Origin: an uncultured Clostridia bacterium
GTDB taxonomy: Bacteria; Bacillota; Clostridia; TANB77; CAG-465
Direction of reading: 5' to 3'
Length of the DNA stretch: 33,057 bases
NCBI GenBank assembly: GCA_944388545.1
Contig: CALXJE010000017.1
Location: 1-33,057, forward strand
How positions within the stretch are numbered: the first letter of the stretch is position 1; every line of letters begins with the position of its first letter. This document shows positions 15,476 to 22,832 of the stretch, piece after piece. The position numbers and the translations under genes are program-made. The notes under the pieces are model-generated. The model was given only the letters and a program-made list of their open reading frames with translations, had not been told where the DNA came from and searched no databases.

Positions 15476-16170
15476 ATATGGAAAATACAGAAGAAATATA
15501 TTCAAGAACTAAGCTTATTGTAGGAGAAGAAGGTATAGATAAGTTAAAAAAAAGTAAAGTATGTATATGTGGAATAGGAGGCGTTGGGTCTTTTACTCTA
15601 GAGGCCTTAGCAAGAATAGGTATAGGAAATATTACAGTTATAGATAAGGATAAAATTGATATTACAAATATAAATAGACAGATAATCGCCACTATGGATA
15701 ATGTGGATAAATCTAAAGTTAAATGTGCAGAAAAGAGAATAAATGATATAAACCCTGATATTAAAGTTAAATCATTAGAAGTATTTTTAGATCAAGATAC
15801 AATAGAAGAATATATAGATTCAAGTTATGATTATGTTATTGATGCAATTGATAATGTAAATTCTAAAGTACAGCTTATAAAATATTGTGTAGATAATAAT
15901 ATTAAAATTATTTCATGTATGGGAATGGGAAATAAGCTAGAACCACTTTCTATAAAAGTAAGTGATATATATAAAACTAAAGTATGCCCACTAGCTAAGA
16001 TTATGAGAAAAAGATTAAAAGAAAATAATATAAAAAAACTAAAAGTAGTGTATTCTGAGGAAATACCTCACAAAATTTCTGATGATAATACTTTAGGTAG
16101 CGTTTCATTCGTTCCATCAACAGCTGGACTTATAATTGCTTCAGAAGTAGTGCACGATATACTAATATAG
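15472..16170 (+). CDS. tcdA: TcdA, tRNA threonylcarbamoyladenosine dehydratase
   Basis: This 232-residue protein is an E1-like ThiF-fold enzyme. CGIGGVGSFTLEALARIGIG is the nucleotide-binding loop, VIDKDKIDITNINRQI contains the adenylation-site arginine, and DYVIDAIDNVNSKVQLIKYC and SCMGMGNKLEP complete the TcdA/YgdL pattern. It cyclises the t6A base at position 37 of ANN-decoding tRNAs to ct6A. The start is GTG at 15472 within the upstream TGA overlap, with AGGAGA at 15461-15466; an ATG two codons later is also possible. A four-cysteine microprotein gene follows 15 bases downstream. Confidence 0.9.
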   Translation: MNMENTEEIYSRTKLIVGEEGIDKLKKSKVCICGIGGVGSFTLEALARIGIGNITVIDKDKIDITNINRQIIATMDNVDKSKVKCAEKRINDINPDIKVKSLEVFLDQDTIEEYIDSSYDYVIDAIDNVNSKVQLIKYCVDNNIKIISCMGMGNKLEPLSIKVSDIYKTKVCPLAKIMRKRLKENNIKKLKVVYSEEIPHKISDDNTLGSVSFVPSTAGLIIASEVVHDILI

Positions 16171-16185
16171 GAGGTGAGATATATC

Positions 16186-16329
16186 ATGGGTAGAGGGAAA
16201 TATGACAATTGTTCAAATTGTATATATGCAACCAAAGATGGTGATAAATACACTTGTAAATTTGATAGAAACGGCGAATATGATGCAGATGACTGGTGCA
16301 AAAATCATGAAGGAGAAGATGAAGTATAA
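16186..16329 (+). CDS. 47-residue four-cysteine protein
   Basis: A short complete frame follows a perfect AGGAGGTGA site (16170-16178) with normal spacing. The protein begins MGRGKYDNCSNCIYATKDGD and has four cysteines: C9 and C12 as a CxxC pair, C24, and C38 in DDWCKNH. The spacing suggests a small zinc or iron-sulfur knuckle. It ends with an acidic tail. It is the last gene of the U32-tcdA operon, with a strong terminator after it. The strong ribosome site, ordered cysteines and codon use support a real gene. No named family is recognised, and a link to tRNA modification is only suggested by position. Confidence 0.75.
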   Translation: MGRGKYDNCSNCIYATKDGDKYTCKFDRNGEYDADDWCKNHEGEDEV

Positions 16330-16333
16330 TAAT

Positions 16334-16378
16334 AAAAAATAGAACTACATATTTAAAGTTTATGTAGTTCTATTTTTT
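16334..16378. terminator. Bidirectional terminator between convergent genes
   Basis: AAAAAATAGAACTACATA (16334-16351) pairs perfectly with TATGTAGTTCTATTTTTT (16361-16378). A/T tracts on both sides let it serve the plus-strand operon and the minus-strand LTA-synthase-type gene. Confidence 0.8.
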
Positions 16379-16382
16379 TATT

Positions 16383-18323
16383 TTATTTTAGGTTTAATTT
16401 ACTATAATAATTCTTATCTAGAATTAACGAAGATATATAAAACCTATTTGATACAATTGAATTTATACTTTCAACGTAATTTTCATTAATAGATTCATTT
16501 GTATCAATAATAAATGAATTTGTTAGAGCGTTATATCTTCCATGCTCTGATATCCAGCTTTTGTTTGCAAATATTACAAGAGGTTCTGTATCTGAGAAAA
16601 TATCCCTTCCCATTAGTAATCTAGAATCATATTTCAACCCAAACATATTAGCAAGTGTGGGAACAATATCCATACTTGAAGCCAATTTATTTACTTCAAC
16701 ATGTTTAATTCCTTTATGCCATAATAAAAATGTACTCTTATGAATATCAAAATTTTCGTCTCTTGTACTATCAGATAATTCATTTATTTGATCTTTGGTT
16801 AATCCATATGGGTAATGGTCACCACTTAGTGCAATGACTGTATCTTCAGCTTTACCAGCGACTTCTAAAGATTCAATTAGTTTTTGCATAGCTCTATCTA
16901 ATTCTATTTGACAAGCCAAATAAGCTTTAGCAGGAGTTGAATAATTAAGCTCTTCTACATTATTCCAGTTTTTAACAGCCATAGAATTATATAAGTTATA
17001 TTGTAGATGACCACTTACTGTTATATAGTAAGTTAAAAATGGTGTAGAACTATTAATGTATTCATTTGATGTAGCCTCTATCATTTCTAAATCACTTTCA
17101 GGCCATATTTTACAATTAATATTTAGGCCATCAGAACACGTTTTAAAGCTATCGTAACCTAAGTTAGGAATAGAATTATATCTAGAATAGTATGTTCCTG
17201 TATGATTATGATAGGCTTTTGTAGAATATCCTTCTTGATCTTTCAACATATTAGCAAGAGTAAATGGAAGAGATTTATCTCTAGCATATTTTAGACTCCA
17301 TACACCAGGTTTTGGTATTAACCCAGTAGCTGTTATATATTCGCCATCTAATGTACTTACAGGATATAAAGGTGTATAGAAATTATTAAAAGAAAATCCT
17401 TCGTTATACATTTTATATAATGTAGGTGTAAGGACGGGATCTATTGCTAAGTCTGTAAAACTTTCTGCAAGAACTAATATTAAATTTTTTCCTTTAAATA
17501 CACCAGTATATTCGTTTTGATTTGTGGGTTCTACTGATTTAAAATAATTATGCATATTTTTTACTACTTCATCAGTTTCGTTATTTATTAATGTATCAAA
17601 GTCTATTTCAATAATATTATATTTTACTTCTTCTTTCTGTTCTTCAAGGACTTCTTTATCTAAATTATTGTCTTCTGTTTTTATAGTTATGTTTGGTGTT
17701 ATAGTTTTAAGTACAACAGAATTTAAGTCCCAAAATAGTTCTGCATTGATACCAAAATAGTTTGTTATCAATATAGGATTATATGAATGTATTAGAGCTT
17801 CATATGTTTCTCTATCATTTTTCTTTGTAGTTGATAGCATTAGCATTGTAGAAGAGATACATAGTATTATTATAGATAATATTACTAAAAATTTAGATAA
17901 ATTTATTCTGTTATAATTAATAACTTTTAGAATATCGCAAATAATATAAATAATAAGTGGCACGAAAAGTAGTACTAATAAAGGATTTTGCAATATAGTT
18001 TCAAGTATTTTTCCAGATGCATCTAATGCTTGATTAGCCCCACCTTGTGTTAAGGAGTAAAAAGAAAATGGTGAGTTATATATCTTAAAATATATGTACT
18101 GAGCTCCGAAAGTAAAAGATATAATAATTAGTAAAATGTATGAAAAAACCCTGTTGAAAATTTTTCTAAATAATCTAGTAATAATTGTTAAAACACATCC
18201 TAATAATATTGAAAATACTATTAGATAGGGAAAACCAGCATTAAAAAAATCGCGAAATACTATCATTTTAAATATTAATTCTAATGATAATATGAAAGAT
18301 GTCCAAACTATAAAAGCAGACAT
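16383..18323 (-). CDS. LTA-synthase-family sulfatase-fold membrane enzyme 1
   Basis: This 646-residue protein has about five membrane segments in its first 190 residues and an extracellular alkaline-phosphatase/sulfatase-fold domain. The metal and catalytic motifs are visible: LILVLAESFTDLAIDP with the metal-binding glutamate, TPLYPVSTLDGEYITATG with the probable nucleophile threonine, and ALSGDHYPYG with the metal-binding Asp-His. This matches the family that polymerises glycerol phosphate for lipoteichoic acid or related polymers. The STLDGEY form of the nucleophile motif differs from the TSDxEF form in the second copy at 24343, so the substrate may differ. The ATG at 18323 is chosen over one at 18338, because GGAGGT (18331-18336) lies seven bases before it. 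Confidence 0.9.
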   Translation of the reverse strand: MSAFIVWTSFILSLELIFKMIVFRDFFNAGFPYLIVFSILLGCVLTIITRLFRKIFNRVFSYILLIIISFTFGAQYIYFKIYNSPFSFYSLTQGGANQALDASGKILETILQNPLLVLLFVPLIIYIICDILKVINYNRINLSKFLVILSIIILCISSTMLMLSTTKKNDRETYEALIHSYNPILITNYFGINAELFWDLNSVVLKTITPNITIKTEDNNLDKEVLEEQKEEVKYNIIEIDFDTLINNETDEVVKNMHNYFKSVEPTNQNEYTGVFKGKNLILVLAESFTDLAIDPVLTPTLYKMYNEGFSFNNFYTPLYPVSTLDGEYITATGLIPKPGVWSLKYARDKSLPFTLANMLKDQEGYSTKAYHNHTGTYYSRYNSIPNLGYDSFKTCSDGLNINCKIWPESDLEMIEATSNEYINSSTPFLTYYITVSGHLQYNLYNSMAVKNWNNVEELNYSTPAKAYLACQIELDRAMQKLIESLEVAGKAEDTVIALSGDHYPYGLTKDQINELSDSTRDENFDIHKSTFLLWHKGIKHVEVNKLASSMDIVPTLANMFGLKYDSRLLMGRDIFSDTEPLVIFANKSWISEHGRYNALTNSFIIDTNESINENYVESINSIVSNRFYISSLILDKNYYSKLNLK

Positions 18324-18511
18324 TATATGCACCTCCAAATTATATTGATTATTATATCATACATTATATGCAATTTAAACCATTACAAAACAACCTCCAT
18401 TCAATTATATTTTTTGGATAATTTAATAAATTTGAAAGTTAGTATAACATGCTATACAATAAATATCAATAATAAAAATGAAAGTTGTGTGAAAATTTAT
18501 ATAGGTTTACA

Positions 18512-18541
18512 TTGTATAATTAAAATTTCTTTACATATAAT
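18512..18541 (+). promoter_or_regulatory. Possible promoter of the structured RNA
   Basis: TATAAT at 18536-18541 is preceded, 18 bases earlier, by a weak TTGTAT (18512-18517). Transcription would begin near 18548, just before the outer stem of the structured region. A TATAAT on the minus strand right of the element makes the direction less certain. Confidence 0.4.
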
Positions 18542-18547
18542 ATAATT

Positions 18548-18740
18548 AATGATAAAATATAAGCAGATAGAGACAACAGATTATATGAAAATCTACAATT
18601 ATATGATAAGGGAATCGGGAATTATAGTTTGTGTTGAATGCTCTTTTTATCAGAGAATCCTAATAACTATGACAGGATGCCCACCTTTAAAAAAGGGTTT
18701 TATCATTTGCTGTTGTCTCTATCTGCTTGTGTTTTATTAG
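18548..18740 (+). ncRNA. 6S-RNA-like structured RNA candidate
   Basis: This 190-base stretch between two genes folds as a long rod. AAGCAGATAGAGACAACA (18561-18578) pairs perfectly with TGTTGTCTCTATCTGCTT (18711-18728). Inside, ATGATAAGG (about 18601) can pair with TTTTATCAT, and ATAGTT with AACTAT. The tip is a CTCT/AGAG hairpin. Between the inner stems is a large bubble whose 3' side carries a mini-hairpin, CCTTTAAAAAAGG. Closing stem, central bubble with a 3' mini-hairpin and apical stem are the layout of 6S RNA, which mimics an open promoter and binds RNA polymerase. The evidence is structural only. A small transposon-derived inverted repeat is the main alternative. No convincing reading frame is present. 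Confidence 0.45.
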
Positions 18741-18827
18741 AATATTTATATTATAAGGAATAAAAGACAAAAGTGACATGCAATAAATATATGAAAAAGA
18801 ATACATATAATCATGGAGAGTGATTAT

Positions 18828-19520
18828 ATGTTATCTTTTTTATCAAGTATATTTTCATATGTTGCTTTTTTGTTTGGATATATATCAAATTCAAATTTAT
18901 TTCCAGAACCTCTTAGTAAGTCAGAAGAAGAATTTTTATTAAAAAAGTATTTTAATGGAGATAAGGATGCAAAAAATAAACTTATAGAGCATAATTTAAG
19001 ATTAGTTGCTCATATAGCTAAAAAGTATTCAAATACTTCTCAAGATAATGAAGAATACATATCTATAGGTACTATTGGACTTATAAAAGGAATAAATAGT
19101 TTTAGTGAAAAAAAAGGATATAAACTAAGTACATATATATCAAAATGTATTGAGAATGAAATACTAATGCATATGAGAAGTACGAAAAAAACACAAGGAG
19201 ACGTGTCTATGAATAATATAATAGGTACAGATAAAGATGGAAATGATATGGAATTAATGGATATATTAGAAAATGATGATAAAGATCCAATTGACAGTAT
19301 ATATAATAAAATAATGACAAAACAAGTATTAGAATATATAGATAATAAATTGCCTAAAAGAGAAAAAGAAATAATGTATGATAGATATGGATTATATGGT
19401 AGAAAGATAAAAACACAGCAGGAGGTTGCTAATGATATGGGAATATCACGCTCATATGTATCTAGAATAGAGACAAAAATACAAAAAAAACTAGAAAAAT
19501 TTATCAAATGGAATGAGTAA
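18828..19520 (+). CDS. sigK: RNA polymerase sporulation sigma factor SigK
   Basis: This 230-residue sigma factor matches SigK. It contains LIEHNLRLVAHIAKKYSNTS, ISIGTIGLIKGINSF, CIENEILMHMRSTKKTQGDV in region 2, and REKEIMYDRYGLYG with QQEVANDMGISRSYVSRIET in region 4. SigK directs late mother-cell genes for coat and cortex. The first 17 residues (MLSFLSSIFSYVAFLFG) form a hydrophobic pro-sequence before YISNSN, aligned with the cleavage region of Bacillus pro-SigK. The factor is therefore probably made inactive and cut by SpoIVFB. The reading frame is continuous, with no skin-type insertion. The start at 18828 is set by GGAGAG (18815-18820). Confidence 0.95.
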   Translation: MLSFLSSIFSYVAFLFGYISNSNLFPEPLSKSEEEFLLKKYFNGDKDAKNKLIEHNLRLVAHIAKKYSNTSQDNEEYISIGTIGLIKGINSFSEKKGYKLSTYISKCIENEILMHMRSTKKTQGDVSMNNIIGTDKDGNDMELMDILENDDKDPIDSIYNKIMTKQVLEYIDNKLPKREKEIMYDRYGLYGRKIKTQQEVANDMGISRSYVSRIETKIQKKLEKFIKWNE

Positions 19521-19580
19521 AGAATAAAGGATTACTATTATTGAATATTAAATAAAGCGCATATAAAATGCTAGAGTTCT

Positions 19581-19610
19581 CATAACGACCAATAATAAAG
19601 GGTCGTTATG
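19581..19610. repeat. Inverted repeat between convergent sigK and GNAT genes
   Basis: CATAACGACC (19581-19590) pairs perfectly with GGTCGTTATG (19601-19610). Neither side has an immediate T run, so it is not a classical terminator, although it lies where one is expected. Confidence 0.5.
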
Positions 19611-19622
19611 AGGATGTTACTG

Positions 19623-20048
19623 TTATTTTTTAATCCACTCCATTAAATATTCTGTCTCTTTATTATCATGATCAGTACTTTTACCAATAACTTTAAATTG
19701 TTCTTTAAGATAGAAGTCAATTGCTCTTTTATTTTTTTCGTATACTTTAAGAGATAATTTATTATACTTAGATTTACAATAATTTAATAGCTTTTTTCCT
19801 ATGCCTTTTGATTGATTAGATTTTTCAACAAATAAACCAGCAATGTATCCATTATCAATTCCTATAAATCCACAAACTTTTTTATTATGTTCATAAATAT
19901 ATAGATTAGAATTAGGTAAAGCAGATTTAACATTATTATAATTATCTATCCAGTATTTTTTAGGAATAAAACTATGGGATGATATATTTGTTTCAAACCA
20001 AATTTTTATAACTTCTTCAATATCTTTTTCTAAAAATTTTCTTATCAT
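19623..20048 (-). CDS. GNAT-family N-acetyltransferase
   Basis: This 141-residue protein has the GNAT fold. It starts MIRKFLEKDIEEVIKIWFET, which is the first beta strand and helix, and has GYIAGLFVEKSNQSKGIGKK, which carries the acetyl-CoA pyrophosphate loop (QSKGIGKKLL). The C-terminal part, NKRAIDFYLKEQFKVIG, is also typical. Members acetylate small molecules or protein N-termini, and the substrate cannot be told from the sequence. The ATG at 20048 has AAAGGA upstream. It stands alone on the minus strand next to the amidohydrolase gene, from which it is 68 bases downstream and may be co-transcribed. Confidence 0.85.
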   Translation of the reverse strand: MIRKFLEKDIEEVIKIWFETNISSHSFIPKKYWIDNYNNVKSALPNSNLYIYEHNKKVCGFIGIDNGYIAGLFVEKSNQSKGIGKKLLNYCKSKYNKLSLKVYEKNKRAIDFYLKEQFKVIGKSTDHDNKETEYLMEWIKK

Positions 20049-20116
20049 ATAAATAGAATCCTTTAAATAAATATTAATATTTAAAAGTATATCATAAAAA
20101 ACAATATTAATATATA

Positions 20117-21691
20117 CTATACTTTAAATAATGTATTACCTTCTTTTATTGTTTCTAATACTCTAATGTTTTTAATTTCTTCTGTAGGAACTTTTAATGG
20201 ATTTTTATCAATGATTATTAAATTTGCAAGTTTACCTTCTTTTATACTTCCTTTATTATCTTCTTCGAAGTACTGATATGCACTATTTATAGTTACCGCT
20301 TTTATAGCATCTAAAACTGTTATTTTTTCCCCATCTCCTAATATAATATTATTTTTTGTTTTTCTAGTTACTGCACACCAAATAGTCTCAAACATATTTG
20401 GTTTTAATACAGGTGAATCTTGATGAAATGTAAATATAATATTTTTAAAAAGTGAAGATGCAGCGGGAGATATTATACTTGCTCTGTCATATCCAAAATT
20501 CTTAATATGTATATCTCCAAAATAAAAAATATGTGCTATAAAAAAAGATGGAATAATATTGTATTTTTTAATATCTTCTAATTGATCTATACCTAAAAAT
20601 TGAGCATGTATCATTACAGGTCTGTATTTTTCTATACTGCCTTCAAACTTTTTTATATTGTTTATATATTGTTCTGCGGCTTTATCACCATTACAGTGGG
20701 CTAATATTTGCATATTAGTAGTTAAAGCTATTTTAATAGAATTTTCCACATCAGTATCTGTCATTGTTCCATAACCAAAATAATTTGAGTCATCAATATA
20801 TGGTGTTCTCATCCATGCTGTTCTTCCTTGAGGAGAACCGTCTAAAAATATTTTATATCCTCCAATTTTAAAATTTTTATTATACTTGTTAATACTATTT
20901 TTAAAAGTACTAAAAAATATATCTTTATTTTCTGTTTCAATATATGATACTAAATTTATTTTAAGCTTATTGTCGTTTATTAATTTACTATAAATTGGTA
21001 TCATAGAAGGATATGACATGCCATCTTGAACGGTAGTAATACCATATGATAAATAATAGTCTTGAGCTTTTTCATAAGCTGTTAGTAATTCATTAATATT
21101 AGGCATAGGAACAATTTTTAAATATTTTAGAAAGCAATTTTCTTCCATGTATCCAGTGAGACTACCATTTTCTTTTTCTATAATTCCGCCTTCTATTTCA
21201 GAAGTGTCTTCATTTATATTCAATAATTCTAAAGCTTTACTATTAAATGTTCCTGAATGCCCAGATTTGTGTTGCAATACTACAGGATTATTTGGAAGTA
21301 TTTCATCTATGACTTGTTTTTTTGGATGAGTATTTTCTTTTAAAATGTTATGATCATACCCCGTTCCTATTATCCAAGTATTATTATCGGTTATATTGTT
21401 TTTTTCTTTAAAATCTTGTAATCTTTGTTTGATTTCTTCAAAGCTAGAACATTCTTCTAAATCTGCTTTTAAAAAATTATTTGCAACACCTGAAAAATGA
21501 CTATGAGAATCTATAAAAGAAGGCATTAACGTTTTACCTTTTAAATCTACTAACACAGTATTGTTATCTTTACAATTAAAAATATCTTCTTTATTTCCAG
21601 TTTTTTTAATTATTCCGTCTTCTATCAAAATAGCTTCTATTTCATTGTTTTCAAGAGTGATAAAATCACCATTATAATAAATTTTTTTCAT
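20117..21691 (-). CDS. YtcJ-like metal-dependent amidohydrolase
   Basis: This 524-residue protein is an amidohydrolase of the YtcJ group (amidohydrolase family 3). The N-terminal beta-sandwich (YYNGDFITLENNEIEAILIE) is followed by the metal-binding TLMPSFIDSHSHFSG. Further along are GYKIFLDGSPQGRTAWM, a histidine in ILAHCNGDKA, and the C-terminal GSIKEGKLANLIIIDKNPL. The family hydrolyses amide or related bonds in cyclic or linear compounds, and the substrate is unknown here. Length is typical. The ATG is preceded by AAAGGATCGAT. No signal peptide is present, so it acts in the cytosol. Confidence 0.9.
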   Translation of the reverse strand: MKKIYYNGDFITLENNEIEAILIEDGIIKKTGNKEDIFNCKDNNTVLVDLKGKTLMPSFIDSHSHFSGVANNFLKADLEECSSFEEIKQRLQDFKEKNNITDNNTWIIGTGYDHNILKENTHPKKQVIDEILPNNPVVLQHKSGHSGTFNSKALELLNINEDTSEIEGGIIEKENGSLTGYMEENCFLKYLKIVPMPNINELLTAYEKAQDYYLSYGITTVQDGMSYPSMIPIYSKLINDNKLKINLVSYIETENKDIFFSTFKNSINKYNKNFKIGGYKIFLDGSPQGRTAWMRTPYIDDSNYFGYGTMTDTDVENSIKIALTTNMQILAHCNGDKAAEQYINNIKKFEGSIEKYRPVMIHAQFLGIDQLEDIKKYNIIPSFFIAHIFYFGDIHIKNFGYDRASIISPAASSLFKNIIFTFHQDSPVLKPNMFETIWCAVTRKTKNNIILGDGEKITVLDAIKAVTINSAYQYFEEDNKGSIKEGKLANLIIIDKNPLKVPTEEIKNIRVLETIKEGNTLFKV

Positions 21692-21773
21692 AATATCGAT
21701 CCTTTCTATAATATATTATCTATATTACCATTATTTTTATTATTTTCAAAATATATTTTTTATATTCTTAAAA

Positions 21774-21810
21774 TTAAAAAAAGCATGTTAGTCTTTTAAG
21801 ACACATGCTT
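21774..21810 (-). terminator. Terminator overlapping the end of the phosphodiesterase gene
   Basis: Read on the minus strand, AAGCATGT-GTCTT pairs with AAGAC and ACATGCTT, followed by TTTTTTAATTTT. The left arm is formed by the last codons of the gene (encoding KKHVS), and the stop codon lies in the loop region. Confidence 0.7.
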
Positions 21811-22689
21811 TTTTCTTTTTTCTAAGTTTGTTAAGATATCATCCATAAAAGAATTATAATTTTCAAACGTATCAGGTTCAAAAATATAATTATCAAACAC
21901 AAAAGGTGAAATTTTAAGTTCATTTAAATCCGTTAAAGTCCAACCTATTACAGGTTTTTTTGTCACTTTACTTGCAAATTCAACAACTGTGTTTTGTACT
22001 TCGTCAGAAGTATTGAATATAAACTGTTCAATTTTATTGTTCCATCTTTTACTTTTGCTAAGTTCTAATCCAATATAGTCAGCTCTTGCTATCCAACATA
22101 TTGTGGACATTAACTTTTCATATAGATTAGAGATTGATTTAAAGTTTTCAACTTTAAATGTATCAATAAGAGATTTACCTCTGCAAATTAATTGCCCTCT
22201 TATAGCTTTAGGTAGCTTTATTCCCATAACTAGAACAAAAAATGGATTAAAGGATTGAATAGCATACTCGCCTTCATAGTGCTTAAGTAATTTTATTATA
22301 TTTGCTCTGTATTTAGTTACTTTAAACAAAGATGTTTCCTTAAAGTCTAGTACCATTGGAACAGTACCATTATTAATTTTTATACACTCTTCTAAAGTAG
22401 AAATACATAAGGTGTTTTTTGTATAATACCGTAGTTCTTCTAAAGTTAAATTACTTATTGCAACGTGTTTTCCATTTATAGATACGCTAAAATCATGATA
22501 CACTATTGGAATATCATCTTTAGTTTGAACAATATCTATTTCAAAGGGAATCCTTTTTTCTATAGATGATTTTATAGAAGCCATAGAGTTTTCTGGTATT
22601 AGTTTTCCATTATCATTTCCAAATGCCCCTTTATGTGCTATAGGAAAATCCAGAAGTTTGCAATTGCACTTTAGCCGTTCTATATACAT
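21796..22689 (-). CDS. Glycerophosphodiester phosphodiesterase
   Basis: This 297-residue protein has the GDPD pattern. H19 is in IAHKGAFG (HKG in place of the usual HRG), PENS follows near 32-35, E50 and D52 are in PFEIDIVQTKDD, and H65 is in IVYHDFSVS. These are the general acid/base histidines and calcium or magnesium ligands. LDFKETSLFKV and YAIQSFNPFFVL later in the chain fit the TIM barrel. The enzyme would release glycerol 3-phosphate from phospholipid head-group diesters. The 100 residues between SFNPFF and the end are longer and more basic than in short GDPDs. There is no signal peptide, so it is probably cytosolic. The start at 22689 has an AGGAAG site. Confidence 0.9.
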   Translation of the reverse strand: MYIERLKCNCKLLDFPIAHKGAFGNDNGKLIPENSMASIKSSIEKRIPFEIDIVQTKDDIPIVYHDFSVSINGKHVAISNLTLEELRYYTKNTLCISTLEECIKINNGTVPMVLDFKETSLFKVTKYRANIIKLLKHYEGEYAIQSFNPFFVLVMGIKLPKAIRGQLICRGKSLIDTFKVENFKSISNLYEKLMSTICWIARADYIGLELSKSKRWNNKIEQFIFNTSDEVQNTVVEFASKVTKKPVIGWTLTDLNELKISPFVFDNYIFEPDTFENYNSFMDDILTNLEKRKKHVS

Positions 22690-22832
22690 AGCAATCTTCC
22701 TCTCATATAATTATTATGTGGTAACAATTATACAACATTAGCTTTCATATGTCAAACATATATATGTAATTTGCACATAAAATTGTAATATATAGAGTAT
22801 AAATTATACAGATAAGGAAAAGAGGTAGCCAC

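Noticed and set aside
18561-18728. The long inverted repeat as a miniature transposon
   Set aside because: No target-site duplication is seen at its ends and the interior folds in nested stems. It remains an alternative until genome copy number is known.
18327-18740. Short open frames between the ltaS-type gene and sigK
   Set aside because: They have no ribosome sites or recognisable protein pattern, and one crosses the long stem of the structured RNA candidate.
18828-19520. A skin-type insertion in sigK
   Set aside because: The sigK frame is continuous from the pro-sequence to the end of region 4.
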